Source of the DNA: Thermoplasmata archaeon
Lineage (GTDB): Archaea > Thermoplasmatota > Thermoplasmata > Thermoplasmatales > Thermoplasmataceae
Reading direction: 5' to 3'
DNA length: 16,996 bases
Assembly: GCA_021797025.1 (NCBI GenBank)
Contig: JAKAAK010000034.1
Span: 1-16,996, forward strand
Of the stretch, positions 7,660 to 15,339 are shown one piece after another; the first letter of the stretch is position 1; every line of letters starts with the position of its first letter. A program made the translations under genes and the position numbers. The notes beneath the pieces were generated by a model. That model saw only the letters and a program-made list of their open reading frames with translations, did not search any database and was not told where the DNA came from.

Positions 7660-8711
7660 GCTTACTGTTCAGAATTCACCAGTGGTTCTCTTTCCTGGGA
7701 AATTTTGCATCCTATGGACTTGCATATCTAATCCAGTCAATTGTTGTACTGATCTTTGTCGCCCTTTCTTTTGTAGCATTAATTTACATTTTCAGGAAAT
7801 ACATGGCAAGAATCCAGAGGAGAATAGGTCCCAACAGGGTAGGCAAATTTGGCCTTCTCCAGCTTATAGCAGATGCACTCAAACTGATCGGTAAAGAATC
7901 AATTTTGCCGGAAAACAGGGATGATATGGCATATAAGATAGCGCCGGTAATAGTAATGATTGCAACTATCCTGGCATTCGTGCTCATTCCCTTCGGAGAC
8001 CTTGCATATTTCGGATCGCTTGCAGTAACGCATTCAAAGGTAACTCTTGTATTGATGTTCGGCATACTCTCTATAATACCTATTGGAGAGGTACTTGGTG
8101 GTATCAGTACCAAAAGCAATTATGCTCTGCTGGGAACAATGAGGGCTGTTGCTAAAGATATCTCTTTCGAAATCCCCATGATGATAAGTGTACTGGCTAT
8201 AGTAATAGTATCATCAAGATCCTATGTGACAGGAGATGCTATAACAGGCGGCCTCAGCCTTTCCGGTATAGTTTCAAATGAAATTATACCCTATGGCATC
8301 ATAGAACCACTGGGACTTCTAATATTCTTCATATCCATGATCGCAAGGGCTTCATATTCACCCTTTGATCTGGGTGAAAGCGACAGTGAACTTATCTCCG
8401 GATATACAACAGAATATTCAGGAATGAGATTCGGATTCTTCTATATAGGACTATTCGGGATGGTTTATCTCAGCTCTTTCCTGATCTCTCTTCTTTATCT
8501 GGGAGGCTCAAATGGGCCTTATGACAGCTATGTAGGTTTCATTTATCTGTTTATCAAAACAGACATTCTCGTTCTTATATCATTCCTGATATGGGTAGCA
8601 ATACCGAGGATAAGGATAGATAAATTCGTTGATCTTGGATGGAAGTATCTGCTTCCGCTTTCCATGGTAAATCTTGTGTATGCAGGATTATTTGTATTAT
8701 ATATAAGGTGA
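7656..8711 (+). CDS. nuoH: Complex I subunit H (membrane anchor, quinone tunnel)
   Basis: A 351-residue membrane subunit with about eight helices, equivalent to ND1. It anchors the peripheral arm and forms the quinone entry tunnel and the start of the proton path. The first signature, IQRRIGPNRVGKFGLLQLIADALK, spans residues 53-76 and lies in the first cytoplasmic loop. The second, LLGTMRAVAKDISFEIPM (158-175), keeps the conserved Arg164 and Glu172. The third loop has SPFDLGESDSELISG and TTEYSGMRFG (235-260), the acidic E-channel region. The ATG overlaps the nuoD stop codon as ATGA and follows GAGAGGTG with good spacing. Confidence 0.96.
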   Translation: MSLLFRIHQWFSFLGNFASYGLAYLIQSIVVLIFVALSFVALIYIFRKYMARIQRRIGPNRVGKFGLLQLIADALKLIGKESILPENRDDMAYKIAPVIVMIATILAFVLIPFGDLAYFGSLAVTHSKVTLVLMFGILSIIPIGEVLGGISTKSNYALLGTMRAVAKDISFEIPMMISVLAIVIVSSRSYVTGDAITGGLSLSGIVSNEIIPYGIIEPLGLLIFFISMIARASYSPFDLGESDSELISGYTTEYSGMRFGFFYIGLFGMVYLSSFLISLLYLGGSNGPYDSYVGFIYLFIKTDILVLISFLIWVAIPRIRIDKFVDLGWKYLLPLSMVNLVYAGLFVLYIR

Positions 8712-8716
8712 TAAAA

Positions 8717-9214
8717 ATGGTTGCTACTGTAAAAGAAATTGAAATGCCAAAAAAACCGATACCGGTTGTAGGATCGCTTAAACTAATGTATAGCATGGGA
8801 AAGTATGTATTCAAAAAACCTGTGACTACACAGTATCCTGAAGATAAGGGGAAAATTCCAGATAGATTCAGATTCCGCATATTCCTGGTTCCTGAGGCCT
8901 GTGTTGGATGTACCTTATGCTCGAAGATATGCCCCAACCATAGCATAAAAATGGAGAACTGGGATCTTGACAGAAGCGGGCTGGAAAATAACGTTGTCCA
9001 GACTGCAAGAGGTGACAGGAAAAATCTCCAGAATAAAAGGAATATATATCCTGACGTGAATTTCGGGACGTGCACTGTATGCAGGCAATGCGAGGAGATA
9101 TGCCCAACCGATGCTATTTACCTTACCCATCAGTTTGAAGATGCAAGGACAAGAAATAGCTTCACCTATTCACCACAGGAGTTAACTATGCAGGAGGAGG
9201 ATGTTATAAAATGA
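8717..9214 (+). CDS. nuoI: Complex I subunit I (two [4Fe-4S] clusters)
   Basis: A 165-residue ferredoxin-like subunit that carries electrons to NuoB. It has two complete CxxCxxCxxxCP motifs: Cys62, 65, 68 and 72, and Cys119, 122, 125 and 129, each cluster taking its fourth ligand from the other motif. The linker is long: 57 residues separate the first cysteines of the two motifs, against 39 in E. coli NuoI by my count, and the added part is rich in charged residues. With NuoE, NuoF and NuoG absent, this subunit is the likely electron entry point. The ATG at 8717 follows AGGTGAT, which overlaps the nuoH stop. The reading frame is open further upstream, but that part overlaps nuoH and lacks a start signal. 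Confidence 0.95.
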   Translation: MVATVKEIEMPKKPIPVVGSLKLMYSMGKYVFKKPVTTQYPEDKGKIPDRFRFRIFLVPEACVGCTLCSKICPNHSIKMENWDLDRSGLENNVVQTARGDRKNLQNKRNIYPDVNFGTCTVCRQCEEICPTDAIYLTHQFEDARTRNSFTYSPQELTMQEEDVIK

Positions 9215-9462
9215 TCTATACAATTATCTTCCTGGCATTTGCTGTTATAGCGGTAATCATGGCAATGGCAGCTATCAGCTCTAAAAATCTCATACACTCC
9301 TCCATATTTTTATTTATTCTCATGCTTGTATTTTCAATGATCTTCATATTCCTTGGTCTGAGTTTTGTGGGAAGCATTGAACTGCTTGTCTATACCGGAT
9401 CAATTGTGATACTCATAGTTTTCGTGCTCATGTTAACAGGAGGTAAGGACGTTGAAGAATAA
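9211..9462 (+). CDS. nuoJ1: Complex I subunit J, N-terminal half
   Basis: An 83-residue protein with three membrane helices that matches the N-terminal part of NuoJ (ND6). It includes the conserved third helix, ELLVYTGSIVILIVFVLML, whose Tyr-Thr-Gly region corresponds to the pi-bulge that moves during the catalytic cycle. The ATG overlaps the nuoI stop codon as ATGA and has GGAGG about ten bases upstream. The remaining two helices are encoded by the next gene. Split J subunits are also known in archaeal Fpo-type complexes, so the break is probably ancestral. The symbol with a numeral is a convention. Confidence 0.9.
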   Translation: MIYTIIFLAFAVIAVIMAMAAISSKNLIHSSIFLFILMLVFSMIFIFLGLSFVGSIELLVYTGSIVILIVFVLMLTGGKDVEE

Positions 9463-9673
9463 GGCACAGAAAATTGCAGCAATAGCATTTCTAATAGTAA
9501 TAGGGGCAAATCTGTTAACCATCAGCGGCACATTTACCAGGCGATCACAGGATATAGCCAGAATCGGGCAACTGCTATTCTCCACATATGTGGTACCATT
9601 CGAACTCCTGTCTGTACTTCTGGTCGCCGCCATAATCGGAGTTATGTACATAGTCGGAGATGATGAAAAATGA
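9452..9673 (+). CDS. nuoJ2: Complex I subunit J, C-terminal half
   Basis: A 73-residue protein with two membrane helices that matches the C-terminal part of NuoJ. The diagnostic stretch is GQLLFSTYVVPFELLSVLL followed by a glycine-bearing final helix. It starts at a TTG that overlaps the end of the first half by 11 bases in another frame. AGGAGGTA lies about six bases before this TTG, the strongest ribosome-binding site in the operon, and no in-frame ATG lies near enough to serve. Together the halves total 156 residues, about the length of one NuoJ, so nothing essential seems to be missing. Confidence 0.88.
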   Translation: MKNKAQKIAAIAFLIVIGANLLTISGTFTRRSQDIARIGQLLFSTYVVPFELLSVLLVAAIIGVMYIVGDDEK

Positions 9674-9969
9674 ATATAATTTATATACTGTTTCTATCGA
9701 TGATTCTGTTTACAATAGGAATCTATGGTGTTACAACATCGAAGGTTGGCATGAAGGTCATAATTTCCCTTGAAATCACCATAAACGCTGCCCTACTTGA
9801 TGTTGTTGGGATTGCGGCATTCTATTATTCCACTTCAGTTATAGTGTTCGCACTATTTGTCATTGCAATAGGAGTTATTGAAACCGCAACAGGAATTGCG
9901 ATATTTACACTGATATCAAAGAAATACGGAAAGACAAATATTTCACTATTGAGGGATATTAAATGGTAA
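9670..9969 (+). CDS. nuoK: Complex I subunit K
   Basis: A 99-residue, three-helix subunit equivalent to ND4L that forms part of the proton path between NuoH and NuoN. Both conserved membrane glutamates are present: Glu35 in SLEITINAALL and Glu71 in GVIETATGIAIF, matching Glu36 and Glu72 of E. coli. The ATG overlaps the nuoJ2 stop codon, and a GGAG-GATGAT-like purine run lies upstream. The last seven bases overlap nuoL. Confidence 0.95.
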   Translation: MNIIYILFLSMILFTIGIYGVTTSKVGMKVIISLEITINAALLDVVGIAAFYYSTSVIVFALFVIAIGVIETATGIAIFTLISKKYGKTNISLLRDIKW

Positions 9970-11849
9970 CAATACTGTATTATTTTATTTTCATACTTCC
10001 ACTTCTCGCATTTCCCCTTGAATATATAATAGGCAGATATAAAATTAAATATTCAGGAGTTTTCAGCAGCCTGATGATTCTTGGATCCCTGACACTGGTT
10101 ATATATGCATACTTCTACTTACTGAATCACAGTTACATTTATTCCCATTATACATGGTTCTACAATATAAACGTTGGAATATACATAAGCCATCTTACAG
10201 TCATTATGGCAATGATGGTTGCCTTCATGTCATTGATGATCAATCTTTTTGCCATGTTTTATATGAAAAAAGACCCAAGAAAAAATATTTATTTTTCTGA
10301 AACATCCTTATTTATAGGTTCCATGTTGGGTCTTGTTGTTTCCTCGAACCTTGTTCTATTTTTCCTGTTCTGGGAAATAGTGGGACTGTGTTCATATTTA
10401 CTCATAGGGTTCTGGTTCTTCAAGCCCAATGCCGCAGCTGCCGCAAAGAAAGCATTTATCGTAACCCGTGTAGGAGATCTGCTATTTATAATAGGAATGG
10501 GTGTCCTGTATACTAAACTGGTAAGCATTGTACCTTCCGGAACCAGCCCCCTGAGCATACCGTATCTTATTGATAATGCCCAGGCCATCGCTACGGCAAT
10601 CGGACCCAATGTCCTTGCCATTGCTACAATATTATTCCTCGGAGGCGCAGTTGCCAAATCTGCCCAGTTTCCCTTACACGTATGGTTACCGGACTCCATG
10701 GAGGGCCCTACCACCGTATCGGCTCTTATCCATGCCGCTACAATGGTCACGGCAGGAGTTTACCTTGTTGCTAGATTGTTTCCATTGTTTTACTATGCAT
10801 CATCATACTCTCTATATGCCGTAGCCATAATAGGCGCATTCACGGCATTTTATGCGGGAATTCTTGGCATCGTGGTGAACGATATCAAGAGAGTCCTTGC
10901 TTATTCCACAATAAGCCAGCTGGGTTATATGATGGCTGCAATAGGACTGGGTGGTGTGATCGGTTACTCCGGTGTGGCATTCGGAATGTACCATCTGGTA
11001 GTACATGCAGTATTCAAAGCTCTTCTATTCATGGCGGCAGCAGTGATATTGATGACGCTGATGGAGCTCAGGAACATAAAAGATATGGGTGGGCTTTTCA
11101 GAAGAATGCCGGCAACAGCCATATTGATGCTGATAGGAGCCCTTACACTTGCAGCTATACCACCAACGGCAGGTTATTTTTCCAAAGGACAGATAATCTC
11201 CGGAGCATATGAGTATTTTGTGAATTCAGGAAATATAATTCCATGGCTTCTTCTATTATTCGGGGAAGTACTTACAGCAACTTACACATTCAGAATGTAT
11301 TTTCTGGTATTCCTGGGAAAACCCAGATCAAAACTGGCGGAAAAGGCACATGATCCTAAGCTTATATACCTCTCTCCATTGATTGTACTGGCTTTCCTGT
11401 CCCTTACACTGGGCATAATACAGAAGCCTTTCTATAAATTCATAGATGCCTCGGTGTTTGTCTATACACCGCCTCTGGCAATAGAGATACTGCCTGTTCT
11501 ATTCTCTCTTATTGGGATAGGAATTGCATATCTTATATACAGGTACAACGTAAACGGCCATACTGCTATTTCCAAAAATCCGCTATACAGGATAATAAAG
11601 AACAAATTTTACTTTGACTGGCTTTACACAGAAATAATATCTGAGAGGATCATTCTTCCCATATCCTATATGCTGGGTGCCGGGGATAGAAAACTTGATG
11701 ATCATGTAAATGAAGCGGGGAAGGATATATCAACACTCGGAACTGACCTGAGAAAAATAGAAACAGGCAGTATACCATTCTATGTGGCTTTCCTTATAGT
11801 GGGAATGATAGTCATATTTGCAATTATTGAAATAATAGGGGTGATCTAA
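9963..11849 (+). CDS. nuoL: Complex I subunit L (antiporter-like proton channel)
   Basis: A 628-residue, distal Mrp-antiporter-like subunit equivalent to ND5. Key proton-channel residues align by eye with E. coli NuoL: Glu138 in FLFWEIVGLCSY, Lys232 in GAVAKSAQFPLHVWLPDSME, His257 in ALIHAATMVTAG, Lys352 in HAVFKALLF and Lys408 in AGYFSKGQ. After the core helices come FYFDWLYTEIIS, a polar, helix-prone stretch (about 545-600) and a final membrane helix, which together fit the lateral helix and its anchor. It starts seven bases inside nuoK at an ATG preceded by GAGGGAT. Confidence 0.96.
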   Translation: MVTILYYFIFILPLLAFPLEYIIGRYKIKYSGVFSSLMILGSLTLVIYAYFYLLNHSYIYSHYTWFYNINVGIYISHLTVIMAMMVAFMSLMINLFAMFYMKKDPRKNIYFSETSLFIGSMLGLVVSSNLVLFFLFWEIVGLCSYLLIGFWFFKPNAAAAAKKAFIVTRVGDLLFIIGMGVLYTKLVSIVPSGTSPLSIPYLIDNAQAIATAIGPNVLAIATILFLGGAVAKSAQFPLHVWLPDSMEGPTTVSALIHAATMVTAGVYLVARLFPLFYYASSYSLYAVAIIGAFTAFYAGILGIVVNDIKRVLAYSTISQLGYMMAAIGLGGVIGYSGVAFGMYHLVVHAVFKALLFMAAAVILMTLMELRNIKDMGGLFRRMPATAILMLIGALTLAAIPPTAGYFSKGQIISGAYEYFVNSGNIIPWLLLLFGEVLTATYTFRMYFLVFLGKPRSKLAEKAHDPKLIYLSPLIVLAFLSLTLGIIQKPFYKFIDASVFVYTPPLAIEILPVLFSLIGIGIAYLIYRYNVNGHTAISKNPLYRIIKNKFYFDWLYTEIISERIILPISYMLGAGDRKLDDHVNEAGKDISTLGTDLRKIETGSIPFYVAFLIVGMIVIFAIIEIIGVI

Positions 11850-13346
11850 ATGATTTTACTGTACTTCTTTATACTGTTTTTTATTCTTACGGCTCTTAGT
11901 TTCTTCGGGGGTAGCCATTCCAAGACCATCTCCCTGGTATCCCTGGTGGTTCTCACTGTATTTTTCATTACATATTCCATACTGAGATTCAAAAACTATG
12001 ATGGAGGTGTCATTGCATATTACAATACACTTCTTGCCCAGTTCCATGCCAGCGGCATTACAATAAATATTGATTTCTCGCTTGGTTTAACTGGCTTTAC
12101 CGATCTTCTCGTGGTAATCTCACTGTTCATTACAATGTTTGCAATTTTGATGGGGAGCAAATCACACGGCGCATATTTCTATGGACTTTTCATGGCTGCG
12201 GGCTTCGGTCTTGCAGGGCTATTCATGGTGAGGAATTTTCTGTTCTTCTATATATTCTGGGAGGTTGTATTGATACCGGTGTTTTTCATAATAGGAAAAT
12301 ATGGAACCGGAAGCAGGGAAAGAAGCTCCCTGAAATTTTTTATATATACACATATAGGGTCTCTGTTCCTCCTGCTTTCTATTTTTACATTATCTACCTA
12401 TTACTTCATAAATACAGGAATATTTACGTTCCAGATACAGGATCTCACAGGACTTGCGTTCCTGGAAACTGTACCTGCATATGGTTTCTATTTCATAATT
12501 TTCGGCTTCCTGCTTGCATTCCTCATAAAACTTCCATCGTTTCCACTTCATTCATGGCTTCCGGATGCATATAATGATGCACCCTATTCAGGTACCATAA
12601 TGCTTTCAGGTGGACTGGTAGCAATGGGTGGATATGGACTTCTGGGAATACTCTATCCCATGGGGGCACTATTTCCGAGAGACCTTGTGTACTTTATAAT
12701 CCTCCTTGGAATAATCAGCCTGATTTACTTTTCATTTACTGCACTCTTCCAGGCAGACCTGAAGAGAATGGCTGCCTACGGCAGCGCTGCAGAAATGGCT
12801 TTTATTCCAATAGCATTCGGGACAGCACTTCTTTCAACAGGTTATGTCAGGACACTTGATCTTTCCGGTGGAATGTATCAGATAATAGCACACACCTTCG
12901 TTGCAGCCCTTATATTTTCATCTCTTTCCATGCTATATAAAAGAACACAGACATCAAAAATATATGATCTCGGTGGACTCAACAGGGAACTACCGGTGCT
13001 CTCATCATTCCTGTTGATCGGAATGCTGGCATCACTTGGATTGCCCTCACTCGCAGGATTTATCGGGGAATTTTCAGTAACCATATCGGCATTCCAGAGC
13101 ATAGGCTTATACACACTTTTCATAGTTTTAGGTCTGATAATCACCGCAGCTTTTTACATCTGGGCTGCACAGCGTTCTCTCTTCGGATACTTCAATGAAA
13201 GGCTCGGAAGATTGAAGGATATAAACAAAATGGAATTTCTAATACTTTTCCTGATGCTCGCCGGTTCTATTTTCCTTGGAGTTTATCCTACTCTACTTTT
13301 TAAACTCCTGACAGCATACGCTTCTCATCTGGGGGGATTAATATGA
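11850..13346 (+). CDS. nuoM: Complex I subunit M (antiporter-like proton channel)
   Basis: A 498-residue antiporter-like subunit equivalent to ND4. Conserved residues present are Glu138 in YIFWEVVLIPVFF, Lys227 in FLIKLPSFPLHSWLPDAY, His348 in IIAHTFVAAL and Glu407 in LAGFIGEF. The central-axis Lys of helix 8 (Lys265 of E. coli) is replaced: the segment reads GGLVAMGGYGLL with Ala258 at that position. The conserved His of the SxSHMG-type motif is replaced by Glu315 in AAYGSAAEMAF. The overall fold, length and position between nuoL and nuoN leave no doubt about identity. The ATG follows GGTGATC at ideal spacing, directly after the nuoL stop codon. Confidence 0.96.
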   Translation: MILLYFFILFFILTALSFFGGSHSKTISLVSLVVLTVFFITYSILRFKNYDGGVIAYYNTLLAQFHASGITINIDFSLGLTGFTDLLVVISLFITMFAILMGSKSHGAYFYGLFMAAGFGLAGLFMVRNFLFFYIFWEVVLIPVFFIIGKYGTGSRERSSLKFFIYTHIGSLFLLLSIFTLSTYYFINTGIFTFQIQDLTGLAFLETVPAYGFYFIIFGFLLAFLIKLPSFPLHSWLPDAYNDAPYSGTIMLSGGLVAMGGYGLLGILYPMGALFPRDLVYFIILLGIISLIYFSFTALFQADLKRMAAYGSAAEMAFIPIAFGTALLSTGYVRTLDLSGGMYQIIAHTFVAALIFSSLSMLYKRTQTSKIYDLGGLNRELPVLSSFLLIGMLASLGLPSLAGFIGEFSVTISAFQSIGLYTLFIVLGLIITAAFYIWAAQRSLFGYFNERLGRLKDINKMEFLILFLMLAGSIFLGVYPTLLFKLLTAYASHLGGLI

Positions 13347-14749
13347 TTTATGAATATCTTTACGCACTTATATTATTGGGCCTCGCAGGGTTCATTACAC
13401 TTGCAGCCGGCATTAAAACAGACAGTAAAAGAATACTGGGTGGATTCACATTCATTATCCTGATTGCAGCATTTTTCATTCTGCTTTTCCAGGATAAAAA
13501 TTACAGCATATTATCTCTCAATATCTCATCATTTGATACATACTGGGCACTGATATTCCTGGTTTCAATAATGGTAATTATTATACCGTCAATGAACGAT
13601 ATCAAAAAGAGATTCGATGTATATTATGCGCTACTGCTATTTATTGCACTATCCATGGTCATAGCTGCCTTTACCTACAATCTAATAATCCTATTCGTAT
13701 CTTTTGAAGGGGTCAGCATAGGAACCTATGTTCTTACCGCATACAACAAAACCAAACGTAATCTGGAGGCATCCCTGAAATATTTCATGATAAGCACAAT
13801 CGGAACATCATTCAATATAATGGGTATAGCATTCTTTTATCTATCCACCAGGACCTTCAACTTAAATGCTGTAGGAACAATTGATTTCAACCGATCTCTT
13901 CTTTTAGCCCTGGTATTCATAACCATCGGATTCGGGTTTAAAATAGCTATATTTCCCATGCAGCAGTGGGCAATAGATACATATGATGGAGCTCCGAACT
14001 CCGTTTCTGCATTCCTTTCGACAGGTGGAAAACTGGTCGCATATATGATACTGTTAAAATTCCTGTTCCTTGGATTTATACCGGATTACAATTACGTTTT
14101 CTTCTTCTTTGCAATACTGGCTATACTCACAATGACCTACGGAAACCTGGCAGCCCTCATGGAGAATAATTTGAAAAGGATACTGGGTTATTCCAGCATT
14201 GCTCAGGCAGGATACATGATACTGGTATTTGCGCTAATAGGATATTCTTACTATCCAGCAGTTCTGGTATCAAAGCAGATTTTCCTCAGATTTGCCATCG
14301 CATCGGCAATGTTCTATGCCGTAGCATATATCTTCATGAAGGCGGGCCCATTCATAGCAATGAGTCTTGTAAAAAGTGATAAGGTCATGATTGATGATAT
14401 AGCAGGATTGAGCAAGAAATCCAGGTGGACCGCTCTATTTTTTGCTATAATGCTCCTTTCACTAGCAGGTGTTCCACTCACAGGAGGATTCATAGCCAAG
14501 TATTTTCTCTTCTTTTCCTTGATTATCGGGGATCTATGGTGGCTTGCTGTCATAGCTATTATCAACAGCGCCATTTCCATATTCTATTATTTCAGGATTA
14601 TCATATATGCTTACAGGAAGGAGGGGAATAATGATTTCAACATGGCGCCTGGAATTAGGTACAGTGTTATCATAATGGGTATAATTACAATTGGCCTGGG
14701 AGTGTCGTTCGCACTGTATACTTACCTTGCCGGAATAGCAGTAATATAG
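13343..14749 (+). CDS. nuoN: Complex I subunit N (antiporter-like proton channel)
   Basis: A 468-residue antiporter-like subunit equivalent to ND2. Channel residues aligned by eye are Glu122 in FVSFEGVSIGTYVL, Lys200 in GFGFKIAIFPMQQWA, Lys230 in STGGKLVAYM and Lys386 in LTGGFIAKYF, corresponding to Glu133, Lys217, Lys247 and Lys395 of E. coli. DTYDGAPNSVSAFLS is the typical NuoN version of the helix 7-8 loop. The ATG overlaps the nuoM stop codon and follows a GGGGGGAT run. It is the last recognised complex I gene; two short unknown genes follow without a gap. Confidence 0.96.
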   Translation: MIYEYLYALILLGLAGFITLAAGIKTDSKRILGGFTFIILIAAFFILLFQDKNYSILSLNISSFDTYWALIFLVSIMVIIIPSMNDIKKRFDVYYALLLFIALSMVIAAFTYNLIILFVSFEGVSIGTYVLTAYNKTKRNLEASLKYFMISTIGTSFNIMGIAFFYLSTRTFNLNAVGTIDFNRSLLLALVFITIGFGFKIAIFPMQQWAIDTYDGAPNSVSAFLSTGGKLVAYMILLKFLFLGFIPDYNYVFFFFAILAILTMTYGNLAALMENNLKRILGYSSIAQAGYMILVFALIGYSYYPAVLVSKQIFLRFAIASAMFYAVAYIFMKAGPFIAMSLVKSDKVMIDDIAGLSKKSRWTALFFAIMLLSLAGVPLTGGFIAKYFLFFSLIIGDLWWLAVIAIINSAISIFYYFRIIIYAYRKEGNNDFNMAPGIRYSVIIMGIITIGLGVSFALYTYLAGIAVI

Positions 14750-14758
14750 GTGGAAAAA

Positions 14759-15097
14759 ATGAATACAGAGGATGTAATAGAAATATTCAAAATGTCCATA
14801 ATCAACGGCGACGTGAATAACGCATATAAAATTGTGGAGAGAAATATGAAAAGATACGAGAAGAAAGGGAATACTGTAGAGAAAGAATTCATGGAATACC
14901 TGATAAGGGGCATGAAAGGTGAAATATCCTATGACGATATTTACAGTGCAGTGGCGGATGATAAATATAATATATTTCCATATATCAAAGACTATAAAGG
15001 ATATATTTTTGCCCTTATTGATGCCATGAGATATTCAATAAACCGGTACAATATCAAATATCCTGATTTTGATGCCAAGAGGTGTGATGACCTGTGA
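14759..15097 (+). CDS. Unknown 112-residue protein, nuo-operon linked
   Basis: I do not recognise this protein. It is soluble, without a signal peptide or membrane segment, probably mostly helical, and rich in Lys, Glu, Asp, Tyr and Ile. Its only cysteine is near the C terminus. The ATG at 14759 is nine bases after the nuoN stop codon and follows AGGTGG at ideal spacing; an in-frame GTG at 14750 lies inside that site and is less likely. Position and translation signals place it in the nuo operon, so an assembly factor, accessory subunit or electron-entry adaptor for the NADH-module-free complex is possible. This is inferred from context only. Confidence 0.8.
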   Translation: MNTEDVIEIFKMSIINGDVNNAYKIVERNMKRYEKKGNTVEKEFMEYLIRGMKGEISYDDIYSAVADDKYNIFPYIKDYKGYIFALIDAMRYSINRYNIKYPDFDAKRCDDL

Positions 15098-15339
15098 ATT
15101 ATATTGACTGCTTCAAAAATATTTCGGATGCACAGGAAGCTGCCGAAGCGATACACTGCATCCAGAAGTGTGGAGAAACTGTACTGTATGATAAGGATAA
15201 GAAAAGACTGATGCTCTGGAGGGAAATATATGATAAAAGTCCAGAGGAACATATGATAAAGATCAGCCAGCTCCTTGAAATAAATTCACAGGAAAGTTAT
15301 GAGGCAGCAGATAAACTCTATAATTTGACAATGTATTAA
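15094..15339 (+). CDS. Unknown 81-residue protein, nuo-operon linked
   Basis: I do not recognise this small protein. It is soluble and charged, with three cysteines in the N-terminal third (Cys6, Cys22 and Cys26, the latter two in HCIQKC) and probably mostly helical. It starts at a GTG whose last two bases overlap the preceding TGA stop codon, with AGGTGTGAT about seven bases upstream, so translation is likely coupled to the 112-residue gene. It is the last rightward gene, and its TAA stop overlaps the stop of the convergent 111-residue gene. The cysteines are too few and too loosely spaced for a typical cluster motif. Confidence 0.72.
   Translation: MNYIDCFKNISDAQEAAEAIHCIQKCGETVLYDKDKKRLMLWREIYDKSPEEHMIKISQLLEINSQESYEAADKLYNLTMY

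Noticed and set aside
8639..8716. A 26-residue N-terminal extension of nuoI
   Set aside because: It overlaps nuoH, and the ATG at 8717 has a strong AGGTGAT site. The extension has no start signal.
8575..9075. A 166-residue leftward open frame over the nuoH-nuoI junction
   Set aside because: It is antisense to two well-recognised genes with full family motifs, and its composition is that of a shadow frame.
9211..9673. The nuoJ split as a frameshift or sequencing error
   Set aside because: The second half has its own strong ribosome-binding site and start codon, the halves add up to a full NuoJ, and split J subunits are known in other archaea.
10289..10750. A 153-residue leftward open frame inside nuoL
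   Set aside because: It lies antisense to the most conserved part of nuoL and has no start signal or recognisable motif.
5199..14749. A membrane-bound hydrogenase or an Mrp antiporter cluster
   Set aside because: NuoD lacks the nickel-binding CxxC pairs, and the full A-D, H-N set with the NuoD GEVDR terminus and the quinone-site His identifies complex I.
5199..14749. A methanogen-type Fpo (F420H2 dehydrogenase) complex
   Set aside because: The core subunits are shared between Fpo and Nuo, but no fpoF or fpoO gene is seen and no methanogenesis gene is present. The NADH-module-free nuo naming is the safer choice.
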